Origin: Peptococcaceae bacterium UBA6116
GTDB lineage: Bacteria > Bacillota > Desulfitobacteriia > Desulfitobacteriales > Syntrophobotulaceae
Direction of reading: 5' to 3'
Length of the DNA stretch: 64,000 bases
Assembly (NCBI GenBank): GCA_002423425.1
Contig: DIWC01000014.1
Location: 7,508-71,507 of the forward strand
Part shown: in pieces, positions 8,360 to 16,600 of the stretch
How positions within the stretch are numbered: position 1 is the stretch's first letter
How the letters are laid out: each line of letters starts with the position of its first letter
Notes under the pieces: model-generated
Told to the model about the DNA's origin: nothing
Database searches by the model: none
The model's input: the letters and a program-made list of their open reading frames with translations, nothing else
Position numbers and translations under genes: made by a program

Positions 8360-9256
8360 TTGAAACAAAAATATTCGATTATTATAATTCCGCCTGAACA
8401 TAATAAACCGTCCCGCCAAATTCAGTTTTCTATAAAAATTAAAAAAGTTATTTTAACAGGTTCTGCTGTTTTCGGAGTACTCTTTTCAGGTATTTTTATT
8501 CATGATATCTATCAGGCAAACTATATCAAAACTTATAATCAAAAAATTGCCTATGTAGATAAACTTGAAATGGATTTACAAGCTAAAGACCTCGAAATTG
8601 CCCGTCTAAATAATAAGACTGCAGAAATTAATAACAATCTTTCGTCCATTGCTTCTTTAGAGAAAAAAATTACTAGTATCCTTAAGATCAATTCGCAACC
8701 AAGTTCCGAAACCAGCCGCGGCAGTTTCTCACTCCAATCAGTCCCCACAGCTCAAACCCTTGATCAGGCAGGCACATTATTGGATAATCATAAACAAGTC
8801 ATTGAAGACTATTACAATGCCTCTGTTCAATATGAAGACCGGATTAATTGTACACCCAGCTTTCTTCCAGTTGACGGTCCCATAACCTCCCCTTTCGGCT
8901 ATCGCCGGAATCCTTTTGGCGGCTATTCAAGTGAGTTCCATATGGGGGTTGACATTGGCTGCGCCTATGGTACACCGGTTAAGGCGACGGCAGATGGTAC
9001 AGTTACCTTTGCTGGCTGGGACAGTGATTTTGGCCAAAAATTGGTTATTAATCATGGTTACGGAATAGTAACCTGGTATTGTCATAATTCGCAGCTAAAC
9101 GTAAAAGTTGGCGATAAAGTTAAAAAGGGCCAGATAATATGCCTTAGCGGCAACTCAGGACGGAGTACAGGCAGTCATTTGCATTACACTGTTTATGTTA
9201 ATGGTCAGTTGGTTGATCCGTTAACTTTTACATCCAATAATAATAAGGAGCAATAA
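8360..9256 (+). CDS. Membrane-anchored M23 metallopeptidase
   Basis: The start is taken as TTG 8360, which has AGGAG 7 nt upstream; an upstream TTG at 8333 lacks a ribosome site. The 298-aa product has a cytoplasmic basic lead, one membrane span (about residues 29-48), a coiled-coil stretch (55-110) and a C-terminal LytM/M23 domain. The zinc ligands are in 'HMGVD' (His194, Asp198) and 'SHLH' (His275). M23 enzymes cut peptidoglycan cross-bridges or stems. A bactofilin gene starts 3 bp after its stop, an arrangement known from several bacteria where the bactofilin scaffold positions the M23 enzyme to shape the wall. Coupled translation is likely. Confidence 0.93.
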   Translation: MKQKYSIIIIPPEHNKPSRQIQFSIKIKKVILTGSAVFGVLFSGIFIHDIYQANYIKTYNQKIAYVDKLEMDLQAKDLEIARLNNKTAEINNNLSSIASLEKKITSILKINSQPSSETSRGSFSLQSVPTAQTLDQAGTLLDNHKQVIEDYYNASVQYEDRINCTPSFLPVDGPITSPFGYRRNPFGGYSSEFHMGVDIGCAYGTPVKATADGTVTFAGWDSDFGQKLVINHGYGIVTWYCHNSQLNVKVGDKVKKGQIICLSGNSGRSTGSHLHYTVYVNGQLVDPLTFTSNNNKEQ

Positions 9257-9259
9257 GAA

Positions 9260-9697
9260 ATGTTTGGGAAAAAAGAAAATGAGGTAAAACCAATAACCAG
9301 AATCATGAGCAACAGCCCAAATGTTACCTTTATGGCCGAGGACTGCGAAATTAAAGGTTCTTTTTTAGCAAAAGGGAATGCAAGAATTGATGGCCGGGTA
9401 GAGGGAACGATCAGTGTTGCCGGCGATCTGGCCATCGGCTCAACCGCAGTGCTTAAGGCTAATATTGATGCGCAAACCATCTGCCTTGCCGGTGAAGTCC
9501 GGGGTAATGTCAGAGCAAATGAATTGCTTGAATTAAGCTCAACCGCACGTCTTTACGGTGACATTAATACCAAAGAGCTTAAAATCGACCAAGGTGCTCA
9601 CTTCGTTGGAACAAGTACTTACGATGAGTCGATAAACGCAAACAGCAACTTATATTCTGGTTCGTTTTCCAATGAAACGGGCAATACCGAAGATTAG
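9260..9697 (+). CDS. Bactofilin
   Basis: The 145-aa protein has the bactofilin (DUF583) right-handed beta-helix core, about residues 20-125, with the repeating pattern 'GSFLAKGNARIDGRVEGTI', 'GDLAIGSTAVLKANIDA', 'GEVRGNVRANELLEL'. The ends are disordered. Bactofilins polymerise without nucleotide and act as membrane-associated scaffolds. AAGGAG lies inside the end of the M23 gene just ahead of ATG 9260, so the two form a unit. A second bactofilin is encoded at 30226-30666 on the other strand. The target of this copy is most likely the M23 peptidase next door (inference from gene pairing). Confidence 0.95.
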   Translation: MFGKKENEVKPITRIMSNSPNVTFMAEDCEIKGSFLAKGNARIDGRVEGTISVAGDLAIGSTAVLKANIDAQTICLAGEVRGNVRANELLELSSTARLYGDINTKELKIDQGAHFVGTSTYDESINANSNLYSGSFSNETGNTED

Positions 9698-9728
9698 TAT
9701 TTATTATTATAAAATAATATCTTAAAAC

Positions 9729-9777
9729 AAAGAGGACGTAACGAAACTTAGTTTTTCGCAGCTTCCTCTTTAACTTA
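9729..9777 (+). terminator. Terminator of M23-bactofilin unit
   Basis: The outer arms AAAGAGGA (9729-9736) and TCCTCTTT (9764-9771) close a 27-nt loop that can form an inner helix. The stem ends in CTCTTTAACTT. It lies 32 bases past the bactofilin stop. Confidence 0.6.
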
Positions 9778-9965
9778 TTACTAAAAAATTTTTCTTTCAA
9801 GAAATTTTTATCCTATGCTTACTGCCATCTTCCTCATATTATGGGCGATACAATGCAAACCCCACTCTAATCTTGCAGGCAAACTCTTTTTGCTATTAGC
9901 TGCGTTCCTATGATAAAATATCAGGCAAAAGTATAAATATAAAGTAAAGCTAAGGGGAGACTTAT

Positions 9966-11108
9966 TTGCTTTATTTTGACAATGCTGGGACCTCCTGGCC
10001 TAAACCCGAAGTCGTTTACCAAACACAGGATCGCGTTTCCCGTCAAGGAGGCAACCCTGGTCGCGGAGTAAATCAGGCCTCATTACAGGCAAGCAGATTA
10101 CTCTTTCAAACAAGAGAAGCCCTTGGCCAACTGTTTGGTATTACTCACCTTGAAAGAATAATTTTCACCCAAAATATTACGGAATCGATCAATGTCGGGC
10201 TTCAAGGATTGCTTTATCCGGGCGACCATATTTTAATCAGCTCTGTCGAACACAATGCAGTCGTCCGCCCACTTGAGTATCTCAAAGAAAAAGGTATCTC
10301 CTATTCCGTTATACCTTGCAACCCTCGTGGGGAATTGGACCCTGCGACACTTGGATTCTATTTCCGTCCCAATACCAGACTGCTTTGCTGCACGCATGCT
10401 TCTAATGTTTTAGGAAGCATTTTACCTTTAAATGAGCTTGGGCTAATCGCAAAACAGCATAACTGTATATTCATGGTCGATACCGCTCAAACAGCGGGAG
10501 TTCTTCCTTTAGATGTAGAAGAACAGCAAATAGACTTTTTAGCTTTTACCGGTCATAAAAGTCTGATGGGCCCCCAGGGAGTAGGCGGCTTTTATCTTAA
10601 ACAGGGAATTAATTTGCGTCCGCTTATTTATGGAGGAACCGGAGTCCATTCTCTTGATCTCAGACAGCCCGCCATCTGGCCGGAGGGAATGGAAAGCGGT
10701 ACGCGCAATGTTCCGGCAATCTCCGCTTTAGGCACCGGCGTGGAATATATCCTGCAACAAGGACTGGAAAAAATCCGCCAACATGAGATCGCGTTGATGT
10801 CAGTTCTTTTGGAAGGATTAAAAAATCTTCCCGGAGTACGAATTCTCGGCCCTGAAGATCCTGCCTCCCGTGTAGGTCTTGTATCGTGTATTTTTGAGGA
10901 ATACACTCCGGAGGAAATATCTTTTGAGCTCGACCAAAGCTATAATATCATTACCCGGGCCGGTCTCCACTGCGCTCCTTTAGCTCATAGAACGGCCGGC
11001 ACCATTGAAAGAGGGGCTCTTCGCTTCAGTTTAAGTTATTTTCAAACTGAGTCCGACATTCACGCCTTATTGTCTGCCTTAAAAACAATTCTCGGAGGGA
11101 CAGCCTAG
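9966..11108 (+). CDS. Cysteine desulfurase family protein (class V aminotransferase)
   Basis: The 380-aa PLP enzyme opens with 'YFDNAGTSWPKPEVV', typical of the SufS/CsdB-like subgroup found beside selenium genes. The PLP lysine is Lys198 in 'FTGHKSLMGPQG', and a candidate active-site cysteine is Cys336 in 'GLHCAP'. It should take sulfur or selenium from cysteine or selenocysteine as an enzyme-bound persulfide. TTG 9966 follows AAGGGGAG. Its TAG overlaps the GTG of the DUF3343 gene by one base, and a YedF-like gene follows, a set known to co-occur with selenium metabolism. Housekeeping SufS or IscS is less likely, given the partners and the absence of suf or isc genes. Confidence 0.9.
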   Translation: MLYFDNAGTSWPKPEVVYQTQDRVSRQGGNPGRGVNQASLQASRLLFQTREALGQLFGITHLERIIFTQNITESINVGLQGLLYPGDHILISSVEHNAVVRPLEYLKEKGISYSVIPCNPRGELDPATLGFYFRPNTRLLCCTHASNVLGSILPLNELGLIAKQHNCIFMVDTAQTAGVLPLDVEEQQIDFLAFTGHKSLMGPQGVGGFYLKQGINLRPLIYGGTGVHSLDLRQPAIWPEGMESGTRNVPAISALGTGVEYILQQGLEKIRQHEIALMSVLLEGLKNLPGVRILGPEDPASRVGLVSCIFEEYTPEEISFELDQSYNIITRAGLHCAPLAHRTAGTIERGALRFSLSYFQTESDIHALLSALKTILGGTA

Positions 11109-11338
11109 TGAAAAAAGTCGAACGTGTTGTCTTAGTTTTTGCTTCTGTTCATTCTGCTATGAAAGCAGAGAAATATCTTAAATCGGCACAATGGCCATTT
11201 TGGTTAATTCCATTACCTCCTGCCATCAATGATGGCTGTGGTCTGGGAATTCAGATTGTTCCTGCTGATCAGCATGAAGTTGAAATATTTTTAAAACAAT
11301 TTGAGATTGTCCCTGTAAAATCGGTAACTATGAAGTAA
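11108..11338 (+). CDS. DUF3343 putative Se/S carrier-like protein
   Basis: The 76-aa protein starts at a GTG that overlaps the previous stop, behind GGAGGG. It has the family pattern: an N-terminal beta strand, 'HSAMKAEKYLKS' helix, 'FWLIPLPPAINDGCGLGIQI' with the conserved Cys-Gly, and a C-terminal strand. The single cysteine is the presumed chalcogen carrier site. It sits between a cysteine desulfurase and a YedF-like sulfurtransferase, so it probably relays persulfide or selenide sulfur/selenium between them. Function rests on context and family, not on direct evidence. Confidence 0.88.
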   Translation: MKKVERVVLVFASVHSAMKAEKYLKSAQWPFWLIPLPPAINDGCGLGIQIVPADQHEVEIFLKQFEIVPVKSVTMK

Positions 11339-11357
11339 GAAAGAGGAGAAAAAATAC

Positions 11358-11696
11358 ATGGATTATATTTTATTAGTTACGAGTAAAGAATTAGGCAAAG
11401 GTGACGAAATTCTGGGAGAGAAATTAATGTATTCATATTTCTATAGTCTAAGCGAAGGAGATACTCTTCCCTCCCACATTCTATTTCTTAATCAAGGAGT
11501 AAAACTGAACACCGAGGATTCCCCTATTATTTCTATATTGCAAAGTCTGGCTGACAAAGGTGTCACCATTTACACCTGCGGGCTTTGCCTGGACTATTAT
11601 CACCTAAATGACCAAGTCAAAGTCGGAGAAATCGGCAATATGTATCTCAACATGGAAATTATGGCTCAAACCCAAAAGGTTATTACCTTAGGTTAA
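11358..11696 (+). CDS. DsrE-like protein (YedF C-terminal domain, stand-alone)
   Basis: The 112-aa protein matches the DsrE-like C-terminal half of the selenium-metabolism protein YedF: 'SKELGKGDEILGEKLM' near the start, 'ILFLNQGVKL', and 'GVTIYTCGLCLDYYHL' with two cysteines three residues apart (C-x2-C). The N-terminal TusA/SirA-like domain of full YedF (about 200 aa) is missing here; the ATG at 11358 has AGAGGAG, so the short form is intended. It is third in the desulfurase-DUF3343 operon, 19 bp downstream. No selD or selA is in the window. Confidence 0.88.
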   Translation: MDYILLVTSKELGKGDEILGEKLMYSYFYSLSEGDTLPSHILFLNQGVKLNTEDSPIISILQSLADKGVTIYTCGLCLDYYHLNDQVKVGEIGNMYLNMEIMAQTQKVITLG

Positions 11697-11704
11697 TCTA
11701 CCCA

Positions 11705-11736
11705 GTAAAAACAAAGAACCTCTCATCTGAGAGGTT
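11705..11736 (-). terminator. Terminator of the large ncRNA
   Basis: The perfect 9-bp stem AACCTCTCA/TGAGAGGTT (11717-11736, 2-nt loop) is followed on the minus strand by CTTTGTTTTTA. The plus-strand side is only weakly T-rich, so the main use is for minus-strand transcription; it may also help end the yedF-like operon. Confidence 0.75.
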
Positions 11737-12377
11737 GAATTTCCTTAGACTTAGGATATCAAAAAGTAAATGTTGCAGCTTAGGTCAAGTAGGTTTTCCC
11801 ACCAGGATCCTTTTGGTTTCCCGCAAGGCGGTTTCCCCTTCCTCCCGGTCCGACGTGTTACCACTTTCAGCACTTGATCGCCACTTAGTCCGCACTTCAA
11901 TCCTTTTTGATAAAACGTCCTAGAAGTTTTCCTTTACACTCCCGGTTGTCCTAGCCTCTTTTGCAGAAAAGAATTTCCGGCAGGCAGATCAATGTTTGCC
12001 AACATTCATTTACCATCTTGGGCCTTCCCAACTTCTCCACCTCAAGGCAGGCTACACTGCACTAAGTTCCTTCCTAATGCAGGTTCATCCCCAAGCCGTA
12101 ACTTTTCTCAAGCCACGAACCCAGGCCTCCACGGACGAAGGGTAGCGCCCGCATGCCGTTGCAGATCCCCCTAAGTCCTTAACTCCCAGCAGTAGCCCAT
12201 GACTGGGCGTCCCAAGCCACCACCAGGAACTTCATCGGTATGCCCTTAGCGGATTCTTAGGCCCGCCCTCGAACGACCGTTTTGTGCACTAGAATAACGT
12301 TCCATACCTAAAGGAAACTCCTTTTTTTCCTTAGAAACTAATAGCTTTGTTATAACTATTTTATATATATTAGTTAT
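11705..12377 (-). ncRNA. Large structured non-coding RNA (~670 nt), OLE-like in size
   Basis: Between the yedF-like gene and ahcY lies a GC-richer block without a credible reading frame on either strand. On the minus strand it has a promoter upstream (12384-12412) and an intrinsic terminator at its end, giving a transcript of about 670 nt. Local helices are easy to find, for example GCCCA-GTCA-TGGGC near 12200 and CTGCA...TGCAG near 12080. It is not RNase P (no GAGGAAAGTCC core), tmRNA, SRP RNA or a group II intron (no domain V). The length and host clade fit OLE RNA best, but I cannot match it by sequence from memory and no OLE-associated protein gene is adjacent. Confidence 0.6.
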
Positions 12378-12383
12378 GCTCTA

Positions 12384-12412
12384 ATTTTAGACTTCTCCGT
12401 TATTGTTTGCAA
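12384..12412 (-). promoter_or_regulatory. Sigma-A type promoter for the ncRNA
   Basis: On the minus strand TTGCAA (12407-12412) and TAAAAT (12384-12389) are separated by exactly 17 bases, which places the start near 12377. A second TTGACA at 12477-12482 lacks a good -10 element. Confidence 0.55.
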
Positions 12413-12558
12413 AAGCTAAACTTACCATACAGAACCAGCATTAGAGAACATACTCTTAATAAGACACTAAAACTATTGTCAAACATTTTAGATAATCTTT
12501 TTTAAACTTAATTAGCCTAAAAAAACAAAAAAAAAAATTAATACTTTTTAACTTATAG

Positions 12559-13806
12559 TTATTCCTGCCAGGCGGCAAGATACTTTTTCTGTTCTAAAGT
12601 TAACGTGTCAATATTTAATCCTAAAGAATTTAGTTTCATAAATGCAACTTTGTAATCTATTTCTTCCGGTACATTATGGACTTTATGGTCTAAATCCGGA
12701 TTTTTTACCAGATAATCCAAGGCTAATGCTTGCAGAGCGAAAGACATATCCATGACTTCTGCCGGATGACCGTCACCTGCCGCAAGGTTAACGAGCCTTC
12801 CTTCAGCCAGTAAATAAATCCGTCTGCCGTCTTGAAGTACAAATTCCTCTATATTAGCCCTGACTAATTTTTTGGAAACACTTAACTCTGTCAAATCAGG
12901 TTTACTGATCTCTACGTCAAAATGTCCCGCATTAGCCAGAATGGCTCCATTTTTCATTAAAATCATATGCTCTTTACGTATTACATCTTTATTGCCCGTT
13001 ACAGTTATAAAATAGTCAGCATTTGGAGCCGCTTCCCGCAAAGGTTTGACTTCATGTCCATCCATCCAGGCCTCATTCGCTTTGACAGGATCGATTTCAC
13101 AAATAATTACTTTTGCTCCAAGACCCCGGGATCGTAATGCCACGCCCTTGCCACACCAGCCATAGCCGACAATACATACGGTTTTGCCGGCTACTACTAA
13201 GTTTGTTGTCCTCAAGATCGCATCCCACACCGACTGTCCTGTACCATATCTATTATCAAAAAGATATTTACTGCGCGCATCATTAACCGCTATCATCGGG
13301 AAACGAAGTTGCCCTTCCTTTGCCATAGCTTTTAAGCGGAGAATGCCGGTAGTAGTTTCCTCAGCGCCGCCTTTTACTTTTGCCAAAAGTTCCCGTCTGG
13401 TGGTGTGAATAGTAGAAACCAAGTCTCCGCCATCATCAATGATGAAATCCGGTTCAAAATCCAGTGCCTTGTGAATGTGTTCTTTATATTCCTCTTCAGT
13501 AGCGCCGTACCAAGCGTGGGCTCTAATACCATTTTCCACCAAGGCAGCTACTACGTCATCCTGCGTAGACAGCGGATTACTGGCAACAACGGCTACTTCT
13601 CCCCCACCGGCTTGAATTGTTAAGGCTAAATAAGCTGTTTTGGCTTCGAGGTGAAGACAAAGTACTATCTTTTTTCCCAAAAACGGTTTTCCCTTAGCAA
13701 ATTCTTTATTTAAGGAATTTAGAACGGGCATAAACTGGCGAACCCAATCTATTTTCCGTTGCCCGCCGGCAGCAAGTTTAATATCTCTGATCGTAGACTC
13801 CGACAT
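12559..13806 (-). CDS. ahcY: Adenosylhomocysteinase
   Basis: The enzyme hydrolyses S-adenosylhomocysteine to adenosine and homocysteine, recycling the methyl cycle. The NAD-binding Rossmann motif is 'GYGWCGKG' (about residues 214-221), preceded by 'NDARSKYLFDNRYGTGQS'; the C-terminal part has 'LAAGDGHPAEVMDMSFA'. A frame extension to 13842 exists, but GGAGGTG directly precedes the ATG at 13806, giving 415 aa, a typical length for the shorter prokaryotic form. It is read alone; pepF lies upstream on the same strand with 169 bp between. No SAH riboswitch was seen in that gap. Confidence 0.97.
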   Translation of the reverse strand: MSESTIRDIKLAAGGQRKIDWVRQFMPVLNSLNKEFAKGKPFLGKKIVLCLHLEAKTAYLALTIQAGGGEVAVVASNPLSTQDDVVAALVENGIRAHAWYGATEEEYKEHIHKALDFEPDFIIDDGGDLVSTIHTTRRELLAKVKGGAEETTTGILRLKAMAKEGQLRFPMIAVNDARSKYLFDNRYGTGQSVWDAILRTTNLVVAGKTVCIVGYGWCGKGVALRSRGLGAKVIICEIDPVKANEAWMDGHEVKPLREAAPNADYFITVTGNKDVIRKEHMILMKNGAILANAGHFDVEISKPDLTELSVSKKLVRANIEEFVLQDGRRIYLLAEGRLVNLAAGDGHPAEVMDMSFALQALALDYLVKNPDLDHKVHNVPEEIDYKVAFMKLNSLGLNIDTLTLEQKKYLAAWQE

Positions 13807-13975
13807 GATACACCTCCACCGATTATACAAAATCAGGCCCATTATTAAGAACCTGCTTCTATTATACGCAAATTTTCCAGATATTCTATTAATCTGCCTT
13901 TTTTACAATCTGGGACATTAGTTTCCGGGCTATTTGATCAAAATCAACAAAAGATATTTGTGCAAATAACGATAG

Positions 13976-15775
13976 TTACTTGACGACGATGGCCTCTAGT
14001 TCATCCAGAAGCTCTGAAAATACCCTCAGGGTCTGACGGACAGGCTCAGGTCTTTCCATATCTACTCCAGCCTTACGCAACAGTTCGATAGGATAATCCG
14101 AACCGCCTCCTGCTAAAAAGTCCAAATATCTTTTTACAGCAGGCTGCCCTTCGTTAATGATCTGCTGAGCAAGAGCTGTTGCCGCCGAAAAACCTGTAGC
14201 ATATTTATAAACATAAAAACCATTATAAAAATGTGGGATTCTCGCCCATTCAATATCGATCTGCTCATCGACGACTACATCAGAACCGAAATATTTTAGA
14301 TTTAAGTCCCTGTAGATATTGGAAAGATATTCTGCTGTCAGGGATTCGTTTTTCTCTACAGCGGCGTGAATCTCTTTTTCAAATTCGGCAAACATTGTTT
14401 GCCTGAATACCGTTCCTCGGAATTGCTCAAGATAATGGTTCAGAAGATAAGCCTTCATTTTATCATCGCTGGTCGTATTGATCAGGTATCTCATTACCAG
14501 CGATTCATTCAAGGTGGAAGCAACCTCAGCCACGAAAATCTTATATCCCGCATAAAGATGAACCTGGTTTTTATTGGAGAAATAACTGTGCAGGGCATGC
14601 CCCATCTCATGAGCCAAAGTGAAAAGTGAATCAAGTGTATTTTGATGGTTCAGCAAAACATAGGGGTGCGAACTGTAAGTACCCCAAGAATAGGCTCCGC
14701 TTGTTTTGCCTTCGTTTTCATAAATATCTATCCAACCGGAATTATAACCTTCATCTAAAACCTTTAGATATTCCTCCCCGAGCGGTTTTAATCCATCTCT
14801 AACTTTTAACTTTGCCTCTTCATACGAGATGTTGGTGTCCATTTCAGGCACAAACGGCACATAGATATCATACATATGAAGTTCATCCACTCCGAGTACT
14901 TTTTTTCGCAGCTGGATGTAACGTTGAAACTCCGGTAAAAAATCATGTACGGACTCAATAAGGGAGTTATAAACCGACACCGGGACCTTGTCATCGTCCA
15001 AAGCTCCTTCAATCGCAGAACTATAGTGCCTGGCCCTGGTAAAAAAAACATCGGCTTTGATGTTGGCGTTAAGCATTGCCGCCCAGGAATTGATTTGTTT
15101 GCCGTAAGCCGCATATAGGGTGGTAAAAGCATCTCCTCTAACCGTGCGGTCTTTGCTCTCCATATATTTAATGAAATTGCCTTTGGTCAGTTCAACTTCC
15201 TGCCCGTCTTCATCTTTAATATTGCCAATCTTGAGGTCGGCATCATTAGCCATACTGAAGATCGTGCTTGGCGCAGCAGCAAGTTCGCTTGCTTCGGCCA
15301 AAAGTTTTTCTTCCGCAGGGGAAAGGACATGTTCTTTTTGCCGTAAGATGTTTTCCAAAAAATGATCATAGATATCCATGCGTGGATCCTTGCGCAGCTG
15401 GTCAAACCTATCTGCCGGAATAGCCAGAATCTCGGGAACAATAAAAGACAAAGCACTTCCGGCCTGAACAGAAAGCATACTCGCCCTGTCCGTCATTCCC
15501 TGGTAAAGCGCAATCTTGTTATTTTCATCTCTTCTCATCCTGGCATAAGTAAATAAATCTTCAAGGTAGAGACCAAGTTTATCCGCCCATTTCATACATT
15601 CTATAAACAAATCCGTACTTTTAGCCAGATTGCCGTTAAATCGCTCTGCCAGACTAATATGCTTTTCCGTTTCCTTCAAAAGTTTTTCCCACTCTTCATC
15701 CGAGGCGAAAATATCTTCCAGTTTCCATTTATCTTCCTGCGGGATTTCCTCTCTCAGACGTAAGGTCTTAGCCAA
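13976..15775 (-). CDS. pepF: Oligoendopeptidase F
   Basis: The 599-aa M3-family zinc metallopeptidase has 'HEMGH' at about residues 389-393 inside 'LAHEMGHALHSYF', with the downstream glutamate in 'AEVASTLNE'. The N-terminal half is the helical M3 lid domain. It cleaves short cytoplasmic oligopeptides. The start is taken as TTG 15775 because GGAGG stands 7 nt before it; the frame runs to 15823 without another ribosome site. No signal peptide is present. Confidence 0.96.
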   Translation of the reverse strand: MAKTLRLREEIPQEDKWKLEDIFASDEEWEKLLKETEKHISLAERFNGNLAKSTDLFIECMKWADKLGLYLEDLFTYARMRRDENNKIALYQGMTDRASMLSVQAGSALSFIVPEILAIPADRFDQLRKDPRMDIYDHFLENILRQKEHVLSPAEEKLLAEASELAAAPSTIFSMANDADLKIGNIKDEDGQEVELTKGNFIKYMESKDRTVRGDAFTTLYAAYGKQINSWAAMLNANIKADVFFTRARHYSSAIEGALDDDKVPVSVYNSLIESVHDFLPEFQRYIQLRKKVLGVDELHMYDIYVPFVPEMDTNISYEEAKLKVRDGLKPLGEEYLKVLDEGYNSGWIDIYENEGKTSGAYSWGTYSSHPYVLLNHQNTLDSLFTLAHEMGHALHSYFSNKNQVHLYAGYKIFVAEVASTLNESLVMRYLINTTSDDKMKAYLLNHYLEQFRGTVFRQTMFAEFEKEIHAAVEKNESLTAEYLSNIYRDLNLKYFGSDVVVDEQIDIEWARIPHFYNGFYVYKYATGFSAATALAQQIINEGQPAVKRYLDFLAGGGSDYPIELLRKAGVDMERPEPVRQTLRVFSELLDELEAIVVK

Positions 15776-15848
15776 AACAATTCCTCCCAACGTATATCTT
15801 ACTTGAATTATTATACACAGCACTTTGAAAGAATACTAATTGTGCAAG

Positions 15849-16065
15849 AGAAAATATGTAAAAATCATTGCCCGCTCACCCCGCGCCAGATCTGTTCGCT
15901 TGTTAATCCAGCTACAGTGCCAAACCTTAGGGTAATACCTGTAGTCACCGCTCCTTGCCATCCATGGCACCGTCAACCAACGGCACTGCTTGACGCTGTC
16001 TTAACTACACTCTCGACGATCTTCTGCTATAAAGGTTCGCTAAGCCATGATTTTTAATATTTTCT
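15849..16065. ncRNA. Inverted-repeat-bounded structured element (6S-like rod or MITE)
   Basis: The left arm 15849-15870 and right arm 16046-16065 pair as reverse complements over about 20 positions with two small gaps, closing a GC-rich core in otherwise AT-rich DNA. Inside, on the minus strand, GTTAA...CAGTGCC pairs with GGCACTG...TTAAC, and TGCCA-TGGA-TGGCA forms an apical hairpin, giving a long rod with internal loops. No frame of useful length exists. A rod with a closing stem fits a 6S-like RNA; a short repeat with terminal inverted repeats fits a MITE. No clear target duplication and no convincing promoter were seen, so the strand is open. Confidence 0.5.
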
Positions 16066-16108
16066 GAGTGGGTAGATTAGTAAGGCTTTCTGCAATGCTA
16101 ACTGCGTT

Positions 16109-16585
16109 TTAGGGCCACCGTGAAAAGGGTTTTCGTCCCAGATTGATGTTGGAGTAACGATGATCCGCTGTTACTTCGTTCCTCCCGTCTACCCAGTCCG
16201 GGAATTGAATGGGGTAGTCCTCCCGCGGCAATTCAATATCTACCGTTATCAGACCCTTGTTTTCTCCTTCATAGACATCAATCTCCCAGACTAGGCCTTG
16301 TTTATCCTCGAGTTTATGTCTGACCTTAATAATTGGCGGGCTGACAGCAAGCTCTTGGAGCTTGTTTATCTCTTCTTCAGTAATTCTCTTACCTGGTGTT
16401 TCCAGCTCGAAGCGCCTGCCTTCACTATAGTATTCTTTCACCGTTAGCACCATAATCTTACCGGTGATCCTGAACCTAACTGAAGGCTTCTCCGAAAGGT
16501 ATCCCTGGATCATCCTCTCCCCTCCCTTTAATTCAGGCAGGAAGCTATTTTGAACCAGAAATTTTCGTTCAATTTCCAGAGCCAA
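16109..16585 (-). CDS. CYTH domain protein
   Basis: The protein begins LALEIERKFLV; the ExExK signature (EIERK) is the N-terminal mark of CYTH/triphosphate tunnel enzymes, and charged strands such as 'PSVRFRITGK', 'KVRHKLE' and 'TVDIELP' line the tunnel. It is likely a small phosphohydrolase acting on inorganic tri- or polyphosphate or a related substrate; adenylate cyclase activity is the less likely alternative. The TTG at 16585 lies 8 nt after GGAG; the GTG at 16594 is too close to it. At about 158 aa it is a single-domain form without a CHAD partner. It sits 15 bp downstream of corA and probably shares its transcript. Confidence 0.88.
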   Translation of the reverse strand: MALEIERKFLVQNSFLPELKGGERMIQGYLSEKPSVRFRITGKIMVLTVKEYYSEGRRFELETPGKRITEEEINKLQELAVSPPIIKVRHKLEDKQGLVWEIDVYEGENKGLITVDIELPREDYPIQFPDWVDGRNEVTADHRYSNINLGRKPFSRWP

Positions 16586-16600
16586 ACCGATCACTCCAAT

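Noticed and set aside
11735..12174. Small plus-strand frames of about 60 codons within the ncRNA block
   Set aside because: They lack ribosome sites, have no recognisable protein text and run opposite to the promoter and terminator.
11705..12377. RNase P RNA, tmRNA, SRP RNA or group II intron
   Set aside because: The RNase P core GAGGAAAGTCC, tmRNA ends, SRP GGAAGGAAGCAGC loop and intron domain V are all absent.
14366..14629. Plus-strand frames opposite pepF, recQ, kinase and other genes
   Set aside because: They are antisense shadows of well-supported genes, without ribosome sites or family features.
15849..16065. M-box or cobalamin riboswitch
   Set aside because: The conserved cores do not match, and the element lies downstream of the corA pair rather than upstream.
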